This document shows positions 51,832 to 61,410 of a stretch of DNA of 64,000 nucleotides, piece after piece (the stretch's first letter is position 1; each line of letters begins with the position of its first letter). The position numbers and the translations under genes were made by a program. Under the pieces are notes generated by a model, which did not search any database, was not told the DNA's origin, and saw only the letters and a list, made by a program, of their open reading frames with translations. Origin of the DNA: JBJSXJ01 sp044235425 (GTDB lineage Bacteria; Planctomycetota; Planctomycetia; Pirellulales; Pirellulaceae); NCBI GenBank assembly GCA_044235425.1, contig JBIIHW010000005.1, forward strand, positions 128,579 through 192,578, written 5' to 3'.

Positions 51832-53628
51832 TCACTTGCTCGCGCTCGGTCGCTTTAAAGTCGCTTCTATCCACTCCACGACGTTGCTTTCGAGTAGATC
51901 GAGTGGCACGGAACCACTGCGAAGAACCACGTCATGAAACTGGCGGACATCAAATTGGTCTCCCAGTTCTCGAGTGGCTCGTTCGCGAAGCTGGCGTATT
52001 TTCAGTTCACCAATCTTGTAACCTAGTGCTTGTCCCGGCCAGGCAATATAGCGATCCACTTCACTGCGAATATTGTGTAGTGCCAAGGCGGTGTTCTCGG
52101 CCATGAACTGAATCGCTTGCTCGCGCGTCCACCCTTGGTAGTGCATGCCCGTGTCCACGACGAGTCGGCAGGCACGCCACATCTCAAAGGTTAATCTCCC
52201 AAAATCCTGATAAGGATCTTGATAGAAACCTACTTCCAACCCCAATCGCTCCGCATACAACGCCCAGCCTTCAATATAAGCGGTGAAATGGGTGTAGCGA
52301 CGAAATGCTGGCAGACCAGTGAGTTCCTGTTGCAGAGCCAGCTGCAGATGGTGTCCCGGGACGGCTTCGTGGAGCGACAGAGCTTCCATTTCGTAAAGAG
52401 GACGACTTTTCAGATTAAACGTATTGATGTAATAAAACCCCGCCACACGGCCATCACCACCGGGCGGCTGATAATAGGCGCTGGTGGTGCGAGGTGCGAT
52501 GTAGTCCGGGATGGGACGCAAACCATAGGGGATACGAGGCAACGTTTGAAAGAGCCGAGGCAATTCGCCATCGATACGTTTTAAGATCCAAGCCACCTCT
52601 TTCTGCAACTGCTCGGGGGTCGTCGCATAAAACCGCGGATCACTGCGTAGAAACTCCAAAAATGCGGGAAATTCACCTTTAAAATCCGCCTTTTTCATCA
52701 CCTCCAGCATTTCCGCTCGAATCCGCTTGACCTCCTTCAGCCCCGTTTCATGCACCTGTTCGGGAGTTAAATCAAGCGTGGTGAAATGTCGCACGCGATG
52801 CTGGTAGAAGGCCCGCCCGTCCGGCAGCGCAGCGGCAGCAATGGTCGCTCGCGCCGCCGGCACATATTCCTCATTCATAAACTTCAAAAAATTGCGATAA
52901 CCAACGACGACATGATCACGGATTGCGGCGGTGCCCAGTTCCGTTACACGCGCTCGATCCGCAGCGGGGATTACCGCCGGAAAACGATTAAAGGGAGCAA
53001 AAAGCAAACTCTTCGTGACGTCACTCACCACATGGGGCTCGATCGCATCCCGATAACCTTCCAGCACCACACTCGGCAAAACCCAGCCCTGCTGCAGGCC
53101 GGTGCGCATGAGTTCTATGTGTTCCGCCACATAGCGATCAAACTGCTTCAGTCGACTTACATAGTTTTCATAGTCGCGCAAATTGACGAAGGGCGTTTGC
53201 TGCGGCAAGTCGGGAAAGGAAATGTGAAATCCAGAACGACTGGTGATGGGCTGCAAATAGGACTGAAACTTCAACTCGTTGATTTCATCACGGAGCTGAC
53301 GCAGAAGAATTCCATGATTGATCCGATCCGCTGGGCTCAGCGACGCCGTGGGAAGCGATTCAAGTCGTGCGAGCAGTTGACGTTTTTCGATCAGTCGGCG
53401 TTTCTGATCCGCCAAGCCCACGCGTGGAAGTTGATCGTTGTAACGACCGTCACCAACGTGCGTGGCAAAGAGAGGATCTTCGCGCAGCTCAGATTGCCAG
53501 ATCTCATCAATCAATCGATCTAAAGCCGGATCGGCAGCCGGGCAGCGTGCGAGCTCCATCACATGAACGCTGATCAGGAAACAGAAACCAATGGCATATC
53601 GAATAACGTGATTCATCTGACGGTGCAT
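51832..53628 (-). CDS. DUF885-family putative metallopeptidase, secreted
   Basis: 598 residues from the ATG at 53628 (another at 53616). A signal segment is present (YAIGFCFLISVHVMELARC); a Cys near its end might be lipidated. The family's metal motif is intact: SLHEAVPGHHLQLALQQE, with YIEGWALYAERLG further on. DUF885 proteins are related to M32-like/thermolysin-like metal-dependent peptidases, and few have been characterised. The C-terminal block WPGQALGYKIGELKIRQLRERA is typical. It is preceded by a secreted-protein gene (67 bp gap) and followed by the pseudouridine synthase. Confidence 0.88.
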   Translation of the reverse strand: MHRQMNHVIRYAIGFCFLISVHVMELARCPAADPALDRLIDEIWQSELREDPLFATHVGDGRYNDQLPRVGLADQKRRLIEKRQLLARLESLPTASLSPADRINHGILLRQLRDEINELKFQSYLQPITSRSGFHISFPDLPQQTPFVNLRDYENYVSRLKQFDRYVAEHIELMRTGLQQGWVLPSVVLEGYRDAIEPHVVSDVTKSLLFAPFNRFPAVIPAADRARVTELGTAAIRDHVVVGYRNFLKFMNEEYVPAARATIAAAALPDGRAFYQHRVRHFTTLDLTPEQVHETGLKEVKRIRAEMLEVMKKADFKGEFPAFLEFLRSDPRFYATTPEQLQKEVAWILKRIDGELPRLFQTLPRIPYGLRPIPDYIAPRTTSAYYQPPGGDGRVAGFYYINTFNLKSRPLYEMEALSLHEAVPGHHLQLALQQELTGLPAFRRYTHFTAYIEGWALYAERLGLEVGFYQDPYQDFGRLTFEMWRACRLVVDTGMHYQGWTREQAIQFMAENTALALHNIRSEVDRYIAWPGQALGYKIGELKIRQLRERATRELGDQFDVRQFHDVVLRSGSVPLDLLESNVVEWIEATLKRPSASK

Positions 53629-53695
53629 CCTGCTGCCGGCCAAGCCGATGGAATAAAAACGCGAGCGACGCGGAGCGCTGCTGACTGAGCGAGGC

Positions 53696-54649
53696 TTAAT
53701 TGAGTAACCCGGGACGCTCGATCGCTTCGGATTCAAGCATGAGATCGATATCGGCGGGAATCTGCTGGTCACCAACCCCAAGTGTAATTGGGCCGACGAT
53801 CTGAGTAGTTTCATTTTCGGAAACAATCCGCCCCAATTGACGATCAAAAAAGAGAGATCCTGAGGACTTGCCGATCTTGAGATCGCTTTTGATGAGCTTC
53901 AGTGGCACTCCCGCAGCGCCTTCAATTTCCAGTTTAACGGCAGTCGTCAAGACATCGATTTTGTCCAGTGTTTTTCCGTCCTGATTCACGGTGCCGCGGT
54001 AGGTGTATTTTCTGGTAAAGGTGAGGGACTGAGCGCTATCGAGTCGAATGGTGCTGGTTTGTTCCCAGCTTTCCCCCACCTTAATCGGCTTGGTGGGAAT
54101 GCGATTCAGCAAATCATTAGCAGCCGTGCGCAGGTACTCGGGTTCGTATCGTCGCTTCACACCGTCGCGCAGAGCGCCATCGAGTGACTCGAGTGATTTA
54201 TCTTGACCTGCAATCGTCGTGACACTGTTGTTGCGGTCGAACGTGCTCTTCCACTCCATCGTCGCCACAGCCTTGAGCAGCGGAGTGAGAGGGCTTTCGG
54301 TCGCCTTATCGGGATTGACGGAATCAAACGTAATATCGCCGATCGTCGGAATTTTCAGCTGTGCTTGCAATTGCCGAATGTCGGAGATGACGGTGACCGA
54401 GCCATCGGCATCGCGTTTCCCAATTCGATTACGAACCACGGAATTCTGCTCGCTGGACGTATCCTGCTTCATGCCCGCGATGGTCATGGACTGAGTGACC
54501 TTTTGTCGATTGGCGGTGGCGTAAGCGGTATTCTCGGCAAGTTTCTTCGTGAGTGTCACCTGAGCGTCGCAGGGGCGAGTGGCTACGCTGCTCAGAACGA
54601 CAAGGCACAGACTGGTCAGCAACAATCGGCTGAATGAACTAGATCGCAT
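53696..54649 (-). CDS. Secreted protein of unknown function
   Basis: 317 residues with a signal peptide (LLLTSLCLVVLSSVATRPCDA). The mature part is beta-rich with motifs such as TQSMTIAGMKQDT, ESWEQTSTIRLDSAQSLTF and FFDRQLGRIVSENETTQ. It resembles the DUF6263-type secreted proteins of planctomycetes, but I am not certain of the assignment. It starts the run leading to DUF885, pseudouridine synthase and kinase. A perfect 8-bp inverted repeat lies 36 bp upstream of its ATG. Confidence 0.7.
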   Translation of the reverse strand: MRSSSFSRLLLTSLCLVVLSSVATRPCDAQVTLTKKLAENTAYATANRQKVTQSMTIAGMKQDTSSEQNSVVRNRIGKRDADGSVTVISDIRQLQAQLKIPTIGDITFDSVNPDKATESPLTPLLKAVATMEWKSTFDRNNSVTTIAGQDKSLESLDGALRDGVKRRYEPEYLRTAANDLLNRIPTKPIKVGESWEQTSTIRLDSAQSLTFTRKYTYRGTVNQDGKTLDKIDVLTTAVKLEIEGAAGVPLKLIKSDLKIGKSSGSLFFDRQLGRIVSENETTQIVGPITLGVGDQQIPADIDLMLESEAIERPGLLN

Positions 54650-54684
54650 GGTCAATAGTCCCGGTAATGATTAGAGTCGCCAGT

Positions 54685-54706
54685 CTGCTGACTCGACCGT
54701 CAGCAG
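54685..54706. other. Perfect 8-bp inverted repeat upstream of the secreted-protein gene
   Basis: CTGCTGAC (54685-54692), loop TCGACC, GTCAGCAG (54699-54706). It could be an operator, a 5'-leader hairpin, or a terminator for the baeRF gene 120 bp upstream; there is no U-tract. Confidence 0.5.
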
Positions 54707-54825
54707 CACCGCTGCGCCACAGCAGTCGGGTAGCGACCTGGAGTTCCTAGAATGCTGCGGATTGTACCAGCCCGAGGGCACTGGGCAACGGCTCCACGGC
54801 CATTTGATTGGCTCTGGCTGGAGGG

Positions 54826-55977
54826 TTAAAAACGCATGATGGCTGCCAGGGGACTGTTGGTTGGCATGCGCTGACGAGGCAAGCTGTGGACGGTTCCGCG
54901 GCGGATCCATGTTTCGCCCGCAGCCCAGTCTATCAGGTCATCATCTCCGGGCCGTCGAGACTCATGCAGCACTAAGTGACGCTCCTCAGGGCTGTAATTG
55001 CCCCAACATTCTCCCGACTCATCAATTAAGAGCGATTCCACACGCCCGTCGACAATACTCGGCATCACCTCACTGATCTGATCGAGTGCTCGGCCGCTCC
55101 GAAATAGCTGATGAAAACGCTGAATCGACTGCTCCTGAGCGGCTGCAAAGAAAGGGCTGACCAAGTGCCATGCGCGCGACTGTAGTTCGAGTGGCGAAAG
55201 ATGATCGGGAGAGCCGGTTACAAAGGACTCAATGAGTTGTGGGTAATCACACACTTGACGAAAGAGTGGAGCCAGATAATCGACGGTGGCGAGGACGAGT
55301 GGAAACTGTTCGCGTTTAATAGTCTCTTGAATTTCATCGTTAATCCGCCGGAGATAGGCCAGCAGTTCGGCTTTGTTGGTGTCTTTCGTACCGCCATGAC
55401 CGGACGCAATGGCACCTTGTTTGATGGAATTAAAGTGGCCACCGGAATGAATTTGTCCACCGCGTTCGCCCATGTCGAGGTTGAGAACGAGTTCCCGATT
55501 CAACTTGAGTTTCGGGAGGTCGACGGGCCGCAAGTGATCGCGATCGCCTCGGAAGAGTGTGGCGGATTTCTGGCTGATCGCGAGCACATAGTAATGGTGG
55601 TTTTCGTTCACGATCGGTATCAGGTGGCGTACATGAAAACGACGATTCACGACGGTGTAAGCGGGAACTGGCCGGGGGAGACGCAGAGCTTGAAAGGTGT
55701 CGGGAGACAAAAATACCGCTAAACCAGCGCCCCGTTCCGCCCAATAGGGCTCATCCAAAGGAAGTTGGCGTACGGGCAACATCAGCGCGCGCGCGGCAGC
55801 AGGCCTCATTCCATGAGCGATCAATTCCTCGGTCAGCTGGTCAGCGACATTCCTGAGCTGAATGGCATCATCACGGTTTTCGTGATGGCCAACGTGGGTC
55901 GGCAGATAGATTGTCACGCACCAAGTGGAACGATGTTGCAGAACTTGCTGTACTAAATCCGTCGAAACTTCGTCCAT
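54826..55977 (-). CDS. baeRF-family protein (bacterial archaeo-eukaryotic release factor-like)
   Basis: 383 residues. The order of domains fits the bacterial eRF1-like families: an N-terminal part with CVTIYLPTHVGHHENRDDAIQL, a central part with HVRHLIPIVNENHHYYVLAISQKSATLFRG, and a C-terminal Rossmann-like part with REQFPLVLATVDYLAPLFRQ. These proteins are thought to act at ribosomes, perhaps in rescue or stress; none is well studied. A Gly/His-rich loop (HSGGHFNSIKQGAIASGHGG) sits in the place of the release-factor catalytic loop. AAGGAG lies 6 nt before the ATG. Confidence 0.75.
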   Translation of the reverse strand: MDEVSTDLVQQVLQHRSTWCVTIYLPTHVGHHENRDDAIQLRNVADQLTEELIAHGMRPAAARALMLPVRQLPLDEPYWAERGAGLAVFLSPDTFQALRLPRPVPAYTVVNRRFHVRHLIPIVNENHHYYVLAISQKSATLFRGDRDHLRPVDLPKLKLNRELVLNLDMGERGGQIHSGGHFNSIKQGAIASGHGGTKDTNKAELLAYLRRINDEIQETIKREQFPLVLATVDYLAPLFRQVCDYPQLIESFVTGSPDHLSPLELQSRAWHLVSPFFAAAQEQSIQRFHQLFRSGRALDQISEVMPSIVDGRVESLLIDESGECWGNYSPEERHLVLHESRRPGDDDLIDWAAGETWIRRGTVHSLPRQRMPTNSPLAAIMRF

Positions 55978-56385
55978 GGGGTAGCTCCTTCAAGCTGGTG
56001 AGAGATTGCGATAGAAGTCGTGTGCGAAAGCCGTGCCAATGCGGGGGTACAGCGGGCGATCAGCGCTGCGCAGGGGCCCAGTTGGTTTCGTTCCTAGCTG
56101 CAAGCTCCGTGCCGCGGCGCGACGAGCCGGATGATTTTTCTCACGCCAAGGCGCTAAGGGCGCTAAGTCTCGGAAAGTGGATTTAACCTGAGATCCTTCG
56201 CGTCTTGGCGCCTTGGCGTGATCCTTTTTTCTCACGCCAAGGCGCTAAGTGCAGGCTCTGTGGTGATCTCGACGCGCTCCAACTACAGTCTGCTAGCGGA
56301 TGACCACTCGCGGTTGTTACAACAGAAGCCGTTTACAGTGGCAGATAAATAAACTGCGGGTCGTTTGTCGTTGAGGTTTTACTTT
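55978..56385. other. 408-bp divergent intergenic region with inverted and direct repeats
   Basis: It holds three copies of a 14-bp word (see the repeat entry 56136-56248) and otherwise no gene. It must contain promoters for both the baeRF gene and the plus-strand oxidoreductase-like gene. Confidence 0.7.
56136..56248. repeat. TCACGCCAAGGCGC repeat cluster: two direct copies and one inverted
   Basis: Copies are at 56141-56154 (plus), 56208-56221 (minus) and 56232-56245 (plus). The first two form a perfect inverted repeat with a 53-nt spacer. The second and third can also pair as a tight hairpin (10-nt loop). Direct copies share the longer context TTTTCTCACGCCAAGGCGCT. Repeats of the 'cgccaaggcgc' type are scattered in many bacterial genomes; their role is unknown. 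Confidence 0.85.
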
Positions 56386-59259
56386 ATGACTTCTGTTTTC
56401 GGTGTGATGGTGAAGCTGCGCCGGTCGCTAACGCGTGGGGCCGTCGGATTTACGTTCCTGGGACTCGGGGCTGCTTTTCTGTGGAATTGCGGTCTTCTAC
56501 GGCAGCCGCTTGTGACACAAGCTGCGCGCGCTGGTGAACAGCCGAAGTCGGTCGCCCCCGCCGCTACCGCTCCCGTTCCGGCGGTTGATCCCAGTCGCTT
56601 TGAGATCACGGTGTTAGCGTCCGGGCTGCGACAACCGATGGAACTGGCCGTCGCGCCGAATGGTGACGTGTACTACCTGGAGATTGAAGGCCGGCTGAAG
56701 GTCTACGAACCACGCACCGGTGCGGTCCGCTTGGTCGGCGAACTAAAAGTTACCACCGCACAGGAGAATGGCCTGATCGGTATCGCACTTGATCCGCAGT
56801 TCGACAAGACGGGCTGGGTCTACCTGCAGTATTCGCCGCCTGATTACCCGGGTCAGCACATCAGCCGATTCTCGATCCAGAACGGTCAACTCGATTTACA
56901 ATCCGAGAAGCTGCTGTTGAAGTACGAGGAACAGCGGAAGGAATGTTGTCATCACGCCGGTTCCATGCAGTTTGGTCCCGACGGGAATCTCTACATCGCC
57001 ACTGGCGACAACACTCATCCGCACGGCGATTCACAAGGTTATGCTCCACTTGATGAACGTCCGGATCGAGCTCCTTGGGATGCGCAAAAATCGTCCTCCA
57101 ATACGCACAGCTACAACGGCAAAATCCTGCGCATTCAGCCGCAGGCGGACGGCACGATGCGCATTCCGGACGGCAATTTGTTCCCTCGTGATGGTTCCCA
57201 AGGACTGCCCGAAATCTATGTCATGGGTTGTCGGAACCCTTGGCGGATGACCGTTGATTCCAAAACCGGTTATGTCTATTGGGGTGAGGTTGGTCCCGAC
57301 GCTGGCGGCGATGGCCCTCGAGGGCCGCGAGGCTATGACGAAATTAATCAAGCGCGCCGCGCCGGCAACTTTGGCTGGCCCTACTTCATTGCCAATAACC
57401 AGCCCTACGCGACGGTGGATTTTGCGACAGGAAAAGTGGGGGAAAAGTTTGATCCGCTGAAACCGATGAATCGTTCGCCCAACAACACGGGCCGAAACGA
57501 ACTCCCGCCCGCTCAACCCGCCCTGCTCTACTATCCCTACGGCAATTCGCCGGAATTCCCCGAGCTGGGCCAGGGCGGACGAACGGCCTGCGCCGGCCCG
57601 GTCTACCATTTCACTCCCAACGCCGGCTCGTCAACTGGCCGTTTTCCCCAGCAGTACGATGGGGCCTTGTTTATTTACGAATGGAGTCGCAACTGGATCA
57701 AAGTTGTGCACATGGATGAGCAGCAGCAGGTGAAGTCGATTGAGCCTTTCATGCCTGGTCAGCCCTTTATCCGGCCGATCGATATGGAATTCGGGCGCGA
57801 CGGTTCGCTTTACATGATCGAATATGGAGACACGTGGGGCGTCAACCAAAACGCGCGTCTGATTCGAATTGATTACCTCGCTGGAAATCGTCCCCCCGTC
57901 GCTGTAGCAGCGGTGGAGAACAACATCGGTAAACCGCCGCTCGCGGTTAAACTGTCCAGCCAAGGCTCGTTCGACAAGGATGCTGGGGATGAATTGACGT
58001 ACGAATGGCGTGCCGTCAAAGCCACCAATCATCCCACTGCACAAGCAACCGAGACCGTGCAAACGCTCGAGACCGTGCAAGCGCCCGCCAAGGTACTATC
58101 TCGCGAGCCAAGTCCTACCGTGACCTTTGCCGAAACGGGGGTCTTCACCGTGGAACTTGTCGTCACCGATAAGCAGGGAGCTAAACGCGTGGCCACAGTG
58201 CCGGTGGTCGTCGGCAATGAACGCCCACGCATTCGTTTTGTTGAACCGGCGCCCGGTGATTTCCTCGATCCTGACCAGCCGATCCCCTATCGACTCATCG
58301 TCAGCGATGCCGAAGATGGCACGAACGACTTCCAACTCGTCGATTCTCAGGGACTCGAAGAACTCCAACCGCAAGATGTGGATCGAGTGACGGTGAACGC
58401 GGTCTACGCCACGGGGTCGATTCCCGCGCCGGATGGGGGAGTCGCCGACGATGCTGCACCACTCGGTCTGCGACGCATGAAACGCAGTGATTGCTTCAAT
58501 TGTCACGCGGTCGATGCACCCCGTGTGGGCCCCCCGTTGATCGAAATCGCCAACAAATATCGAGGCCAGAATGGTGCGCTAGACGCTTCCGTGCAACGCG
58601 TCCTCAAGGGCTCGACGGGTGTTTGGGGCAAGATTCCCATGATTCCGCATTCCCAACACACCGCGGACGAAGTGCGTGAGATGGTGAGCTGGATTTATAG
58701 TTTGGAACCGGCCGGATTGGTCCGTGTGTTCCGTGGCTTCGTGGGCGAAATACCGGTCGCCGCGGATGACCTCAAGAAGCCAGGCTACTATCGACTCGAA
58801 GCCACTTACCTCGATCGCGGCGCGGGTGAAATCCCAGCCCTTACCGGCTCGGCTACCCTCTTTCTACGACAGCGTCGTATCGAGGCAGAGGCCGCTGACG
58901 AAGTTCGTGGCTCTCGTGTGCTGGCGGCCGCTACCGCCTCCAGTGGGAAATTCATCGGCGGGATCGATCACGGGCACACGTTGACCTTTCGGCAGATACC
59001 GATGAATAAAGTACGGCGCGTCACCCTGGCGTTGGCTTCGGCGGGTGCTGGCGGTACGGTCGAACTGCGATTGGATAAACCCGATGGACAGCTACTCGCT
59101 ACTGTCCCCGTCGAAGTGAACGGTCAGTGGGAAAAATTCTATGAGCGAACCGCCGAGCTACCGGAGATTCAGGGCGTTCACGATGTGATTGTGCGCTTCA
59201 CTCATCCAGGTCGAGCGAGTGGGCTGATGAATCTGGATTGGATTCACTTCCAACGTTAG
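56386..59259 (+). CDS. Secreted dehydrogenase-like beta-propeller / PKD / cytochrome c / CBM6 protein
   Basis: 957 residues from the ATG at 56386, with GAGG upstream. A signal anchor (GFTFLGLGAAFLWNCGLL) is followed by a six-bladed propeller of the glucose/sorbosone dehydrogenase type (about 75-500: LRQPMELAVAPNGDVYYLE, NGLIGIALDPQF, YIATGDNTHPHGDS, GCRNPWRMTVD, RRAGNFGWPYFI). A PKD domain lies at about 502-618 (SQGSFDKDAGDELTYEW). A class I cytochrome c follows with CFNCH at about 703-707 and a later Met in KIPMIPHS as likely haem ligand. The C-terminus is a CBM6-like sugar-binding domain (FIGGIDHGHTLTFRQI, SGLMNLDWIHF). It likely oxidises a sugar outside the cytoplasm and passes electrons to its own haem; the cofactor (PQQ or other) is unknown. 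Confidence 0.88.
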   Translation: MTSVFGVMVKLRRSLTRGAVGFTFLGLGAAFLWNCGLLRQPLVTQAARAGEQPKSVAPAATAPVPAVDPSRFEITVLASGLRQPMELAVAPNGDVYYLEIEGRLKVYEPRTGAVRLVGELKVTTAQENGLIGIALDPQFDKTGWVYLQYSPPDYPGQHISRFSIQNGQLDLQSEKLLLKYEEQRKECCHHAGSMQFGPDGNLYIATGDNTHPHGDSQGYAPLDERPDRAPWDAQKSSSNTHSYNGKILRIQPQADGTMRIPDGNLFPRDGSQGLPEIYVMGCRNPWRMTVDSKTGYVYWGEVGPDAGGDGPRGPRGYDEINQARRAGNFGWPYFIANNQPYATVDFATGKVGEKFDPLKPMNRSPNNTGRNELPPAQPALLYYPYGNSPEFPELGQGGRTACAGPVYHFTPNAGSSTGRFPQQYDGALFIYEWSRNWIKVVHMDEQQQVKSIEPFMPGQPFIRPIDMEFGRDGSLYMIEYGDTWGVNQNARLIRIDYLAGNRPPVAVAAVENNIGKPPLAVKLSSQGSFDKDAGDELTYEWRAVKATNHPTAQATETVQTLETVQAPAKVLSREPSPTVTFAETGVFTVELVVTDKQGAKRVATVPVVVGNERPRIRFVEPAPGDFLDPDQPIPYRLIVSDAEDGTNDFQLVDSQGLEELQPQDVDRVTVNAVYATGSIPAPDGGVADDAAPLGLRRMKRSDCFNCHAVDAPRVGPPLIEIANKYRGQNGALDASVQRVLKGSTGVWGKIPMIPHSQHTADEVREMVSWIYSLEPAGLVRVFRGFVGEIPVAADDLKKPGYYRLEATYLDRGAGEIPALTGSATLFLRQRRIEAEAADEVRGSRVLAAATASSGKFIGGIDHGHTLTFRQIPMNKVRRVTLALASAGAGGTVELRLDKPDGQLLATVPVEVNGQWEKFYERTAELPEIQGVHDVIVRFTHPGRASGLMNLDWIHFQR

Positions 59260-59276
59260 TCCGATATCCGCCACGT

Positions 59277-59999
59277 TTACCCGGCGTGATCGGCACCGTC
59301 CCATTCGGCCAGGAACTGATCGAGAAACGTTTGCAAAACGGCATGACGCCGGTCGGCAATTTGCCGACCGGTAGCCGTTTGCATTCGCTCTTTCAGCAGC
59401 AGCAGTTTTTCGTAAAAGTGATTGATGGTAGGCCCAGAATTTTTCTTATAGGCCGCGAATGAATCGTGGGGAGTGGGGGGAACCGTAGGATCATGCATGG
59501 CTCGCCCACGATGACCACCAAATGCGAATGCTCGCGCGACACCAATCGCGCCAATCGCATCCAAGCGATCTGCATCCTGTACCACTCGACCTTCTAACGT
59601 CGCCATTGACGTATCGACGCCCGCGCCTTTGAAGGAGAGGGAATCGATAATCGCGGCGACGTGATCGCACAACTCAGAGCTCGCGCCATGCTGCAACAGC
59701 CAGGCACGAGCAACTCGCGACCCCGCGGTGTCATCGCCGTTGTGAAACTTCCAGTCGGCGATGTCATGCAGGAGTGCCGCTAGTTGCACAACTTCCAGAT
59801 CGGCACCTTCGCGTTGTCCGATGCGTCGCGCACTTTGCCACACTCGCCAGACATGCCACCAGTCATGGCCCGAACTGTCACCATGCAAGGTCGCTTGTGC
59901 AAACTCCACCGCTTGCTGCACGAGCGGACTGGCGGCGTCTGCCGACTCTACCTGGGCGGACTCAGGGATCCTATCTGCCAAAGTACGGTCGTCCATCAT
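59277..59999 (-). CDS. HD-domain phosphohydrolase
   Basis: 240 residues from the first of two adjacent ATG codons (59999, 59996); a GTG at 60014 would overlap the PHP gene. The metal-binding HD set is present: GHDWWHVWRVW (His45), ALLHDIADWKF (His78-Asp79), and QDADRLDAIGAIGVARAF. Short HD proteins of this type hydrolyse nucleotides or related phosphates; the substrate is unknown. It starts 7 bp after the PHP gene's stop, so the two phosphatase-like genes may be coupled. Confidence 0.87.
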   Translation of the reverse strand: MMDDRTLADRIPESAQVESADAASPLVQQAVEFAQATLHGDSSGHDWWHVWRVWQSARRIGQREGADLEVVQLAALLHDIADWKFHNGDDTAGSRVARAWLLQHGASSELCDHVAAIIDSLSFKGAGVDTSMATLEGRVVQDADRLDAIGAIGVARAFAFGGHRGRAMHDPTVPPTPHDSFAAYKKNSGPTINHFYEKLLLLKERMQTATGRQIADRRHAVLQTFLDQFLAEWDGADHAG

Positions 60000-60006
60000 C
60001 AACTCG

Positions 60007-61371
60007 TCATTCACTTTTAGGGGGTGCGATCCACTTTTGCCAGCCAACGGGCTGAGTCCAGGCTTGCTGGAGCTGATTTTCAAAGGCGGGATTACGCGGA
60101 GCCTTCGATGAGGTGACGACGGCGCGGACATAAAGCTCGTCTCCCTGCAACTGATAGCTGGCTTTGGTACCGGTCGTTTTCGCGAAGACACGGCCGACAT
60201 CAGCCGAGTAGGTGCGTGTGGCGACAATCGGCTTGCCTTCGTCGTCCACGACCGGCGTCGTCTGACGATCGTAGCCCTGTCGAGTTCCCACAAATTCAAT
60301 CGTATAACTCGCCTCCGGTTCCGGCTGAACTTCGACATCAAGCGTCTTCGCATTCGCGTTGAATCGAACGTCCTTCAGTTCCACGCCGCTGGAAGCATAG
60401 AAATCGCCGGCATTCATCGCGGCGATCAGATGAGTTGGCGTGAGAAAGCGACTGCGAACCATCACCCAGCCGCGCCCGGGCGAAGCACCCCGTTCGCCGA
60501 AGTAGTTGTGCGAATCATCGGTTCCGAGACCGTAAAGCGGCGGGCTTTTCATCTCACCCACACGCAGGGTATTGGCAATGTCCCAGAGTCGCTCCATACC
60601 AACGTGCTTCTTGTCACCCAGATGATTGACACCAGGATGGCCATTATAGATTTCAAAAAACTGCTCTTCGATCACCGCCGCCAAATCCTCAGCCGTTACT
60701 CCATAGCCAAAGTTAGGATGGTTTAAGTGAGCGAGAATGGGTTGGCCCACTCGCTGACTCTGCTGCTGCACGGCGACCAAGTTGTTCTTGATTGTTTCTT
60801 GCACACTTTTTCCGCCTTGAGGCTTGATCGCATCGCGGATGTTACTGGCGTTGATGTGAATCGGTTGGTTCCCGAATCCATCCGTTATTTCCTCGCATTG
60901 CAGCATCAAGAAGGAGTCAGCTTTGTCGAATAGTGGCCGGAATTCGTTGAGTGTCTTGAGTCGAATTTGCCGCTTGCCTTCGCGCTCGCGCGTTTCAACC
61001 CAAGACGGTCCAAAGCGTTTCAGATAACGATCAAAACCGCCGATCGCTCCACGCTTCGCAGCAGCTGCCTCATCTATCCACTTTTCACCCTCGCTGAGCA
61101 GATTATGGTCGGAGAGAGCGAGAAAGTTGTATCCTTGCCGTTGATACCAGTCGACGATCATCTCAGGAAAGTCATTCCCATCACTCCACAGCGAATGCGT
61201 GTGCAGGTTGCCTTTGAACCACCGGGGCGCTGGAGTCGACGTTTCCTCTGCGGCCAAGCTTGTCGCCATCAGTCCCGTGAGCAAAACCTGAACCAGGAGT
61301 GCAGCGAGCCAGTTGCGACTTGTTATTTTCCAGCCACTGCGATGCGAACTAGAAAGGCACGACGCCTGCAT
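60007..61371 (-). CDS. Secreted PHP-domain phosphoesterase-like protein
   Basis: 454 residues. A signal peptide (WLAALLVQVLLTGLMATSLAA) precedes a PHP fold with the metal ligands in GNLHTHSLWSDG (His57, His59), ALSDHN (Asp88, His89), HLNHPNFGYG and GLGTDDSHNY. PHP enzymes are metal-dependent phosphoesterases; exported versions are frequent in planctomycetes and their substrates are unknown. The C-terminal 130 residues are beta-rich without a name. GAGGAG lies 9 nt before the ATG. It lies between the PSD1/DUF1553 gene (39 bp gap) and the HD gene (7 bp gap). Confidence 0.9.
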   Translation of the reverse strand: MQASCLSSSHRSGWKITSRNWLAALLVQVLLTGLMATSLAAEETSTPAPRWFKGNLHTHSLWSDGNDFPEMIVDWYQRQGYNFLALSDHNLLSEGEKWIDEAAAAKRGAIGGFDRYLKRFGPSWVETREREGKRQIRLKTLNEFRPLFDKADSFLMLQCEEITDGFGNQPIHINASNIRDAIKPQGGKSVQETIKNNLVAVQQQSQRVGQPILAHLNHPNFGYGVTAEDLAAVIEEQFFEIYNGHPGVNHLGDKKHVGMERLWDIANTLRVGEMKSPPLYGLGTDDSHNYFGERGASPGRGWVMVRSRFLTPTHLIAAMNAGDFYASSGVELKDVRFNANAKTLDVEVQPEPEASYTIEFVGTRQGYDRQTTPVVDDEGKPIVATRTYSADVGRVFAKTTGTKASYQLQGDELYVRAVVTSSKAPRNPAFENQLQQAWTQPVGWQKWIAPPKSE

Positions 61372-61410
61372 GGTTTAAATCTCCTCAATTTTTGATTTCT
61401 AGATTGCTGA

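Noticed and set aside
52786..53523. A 245-codon plus-strand frame within the DUF885 gene
   Set aside because: The minus strand encodes a complete secreted DUF885 protein with the HEAVPGHH motif; the plus-strand product is unrecognisable.
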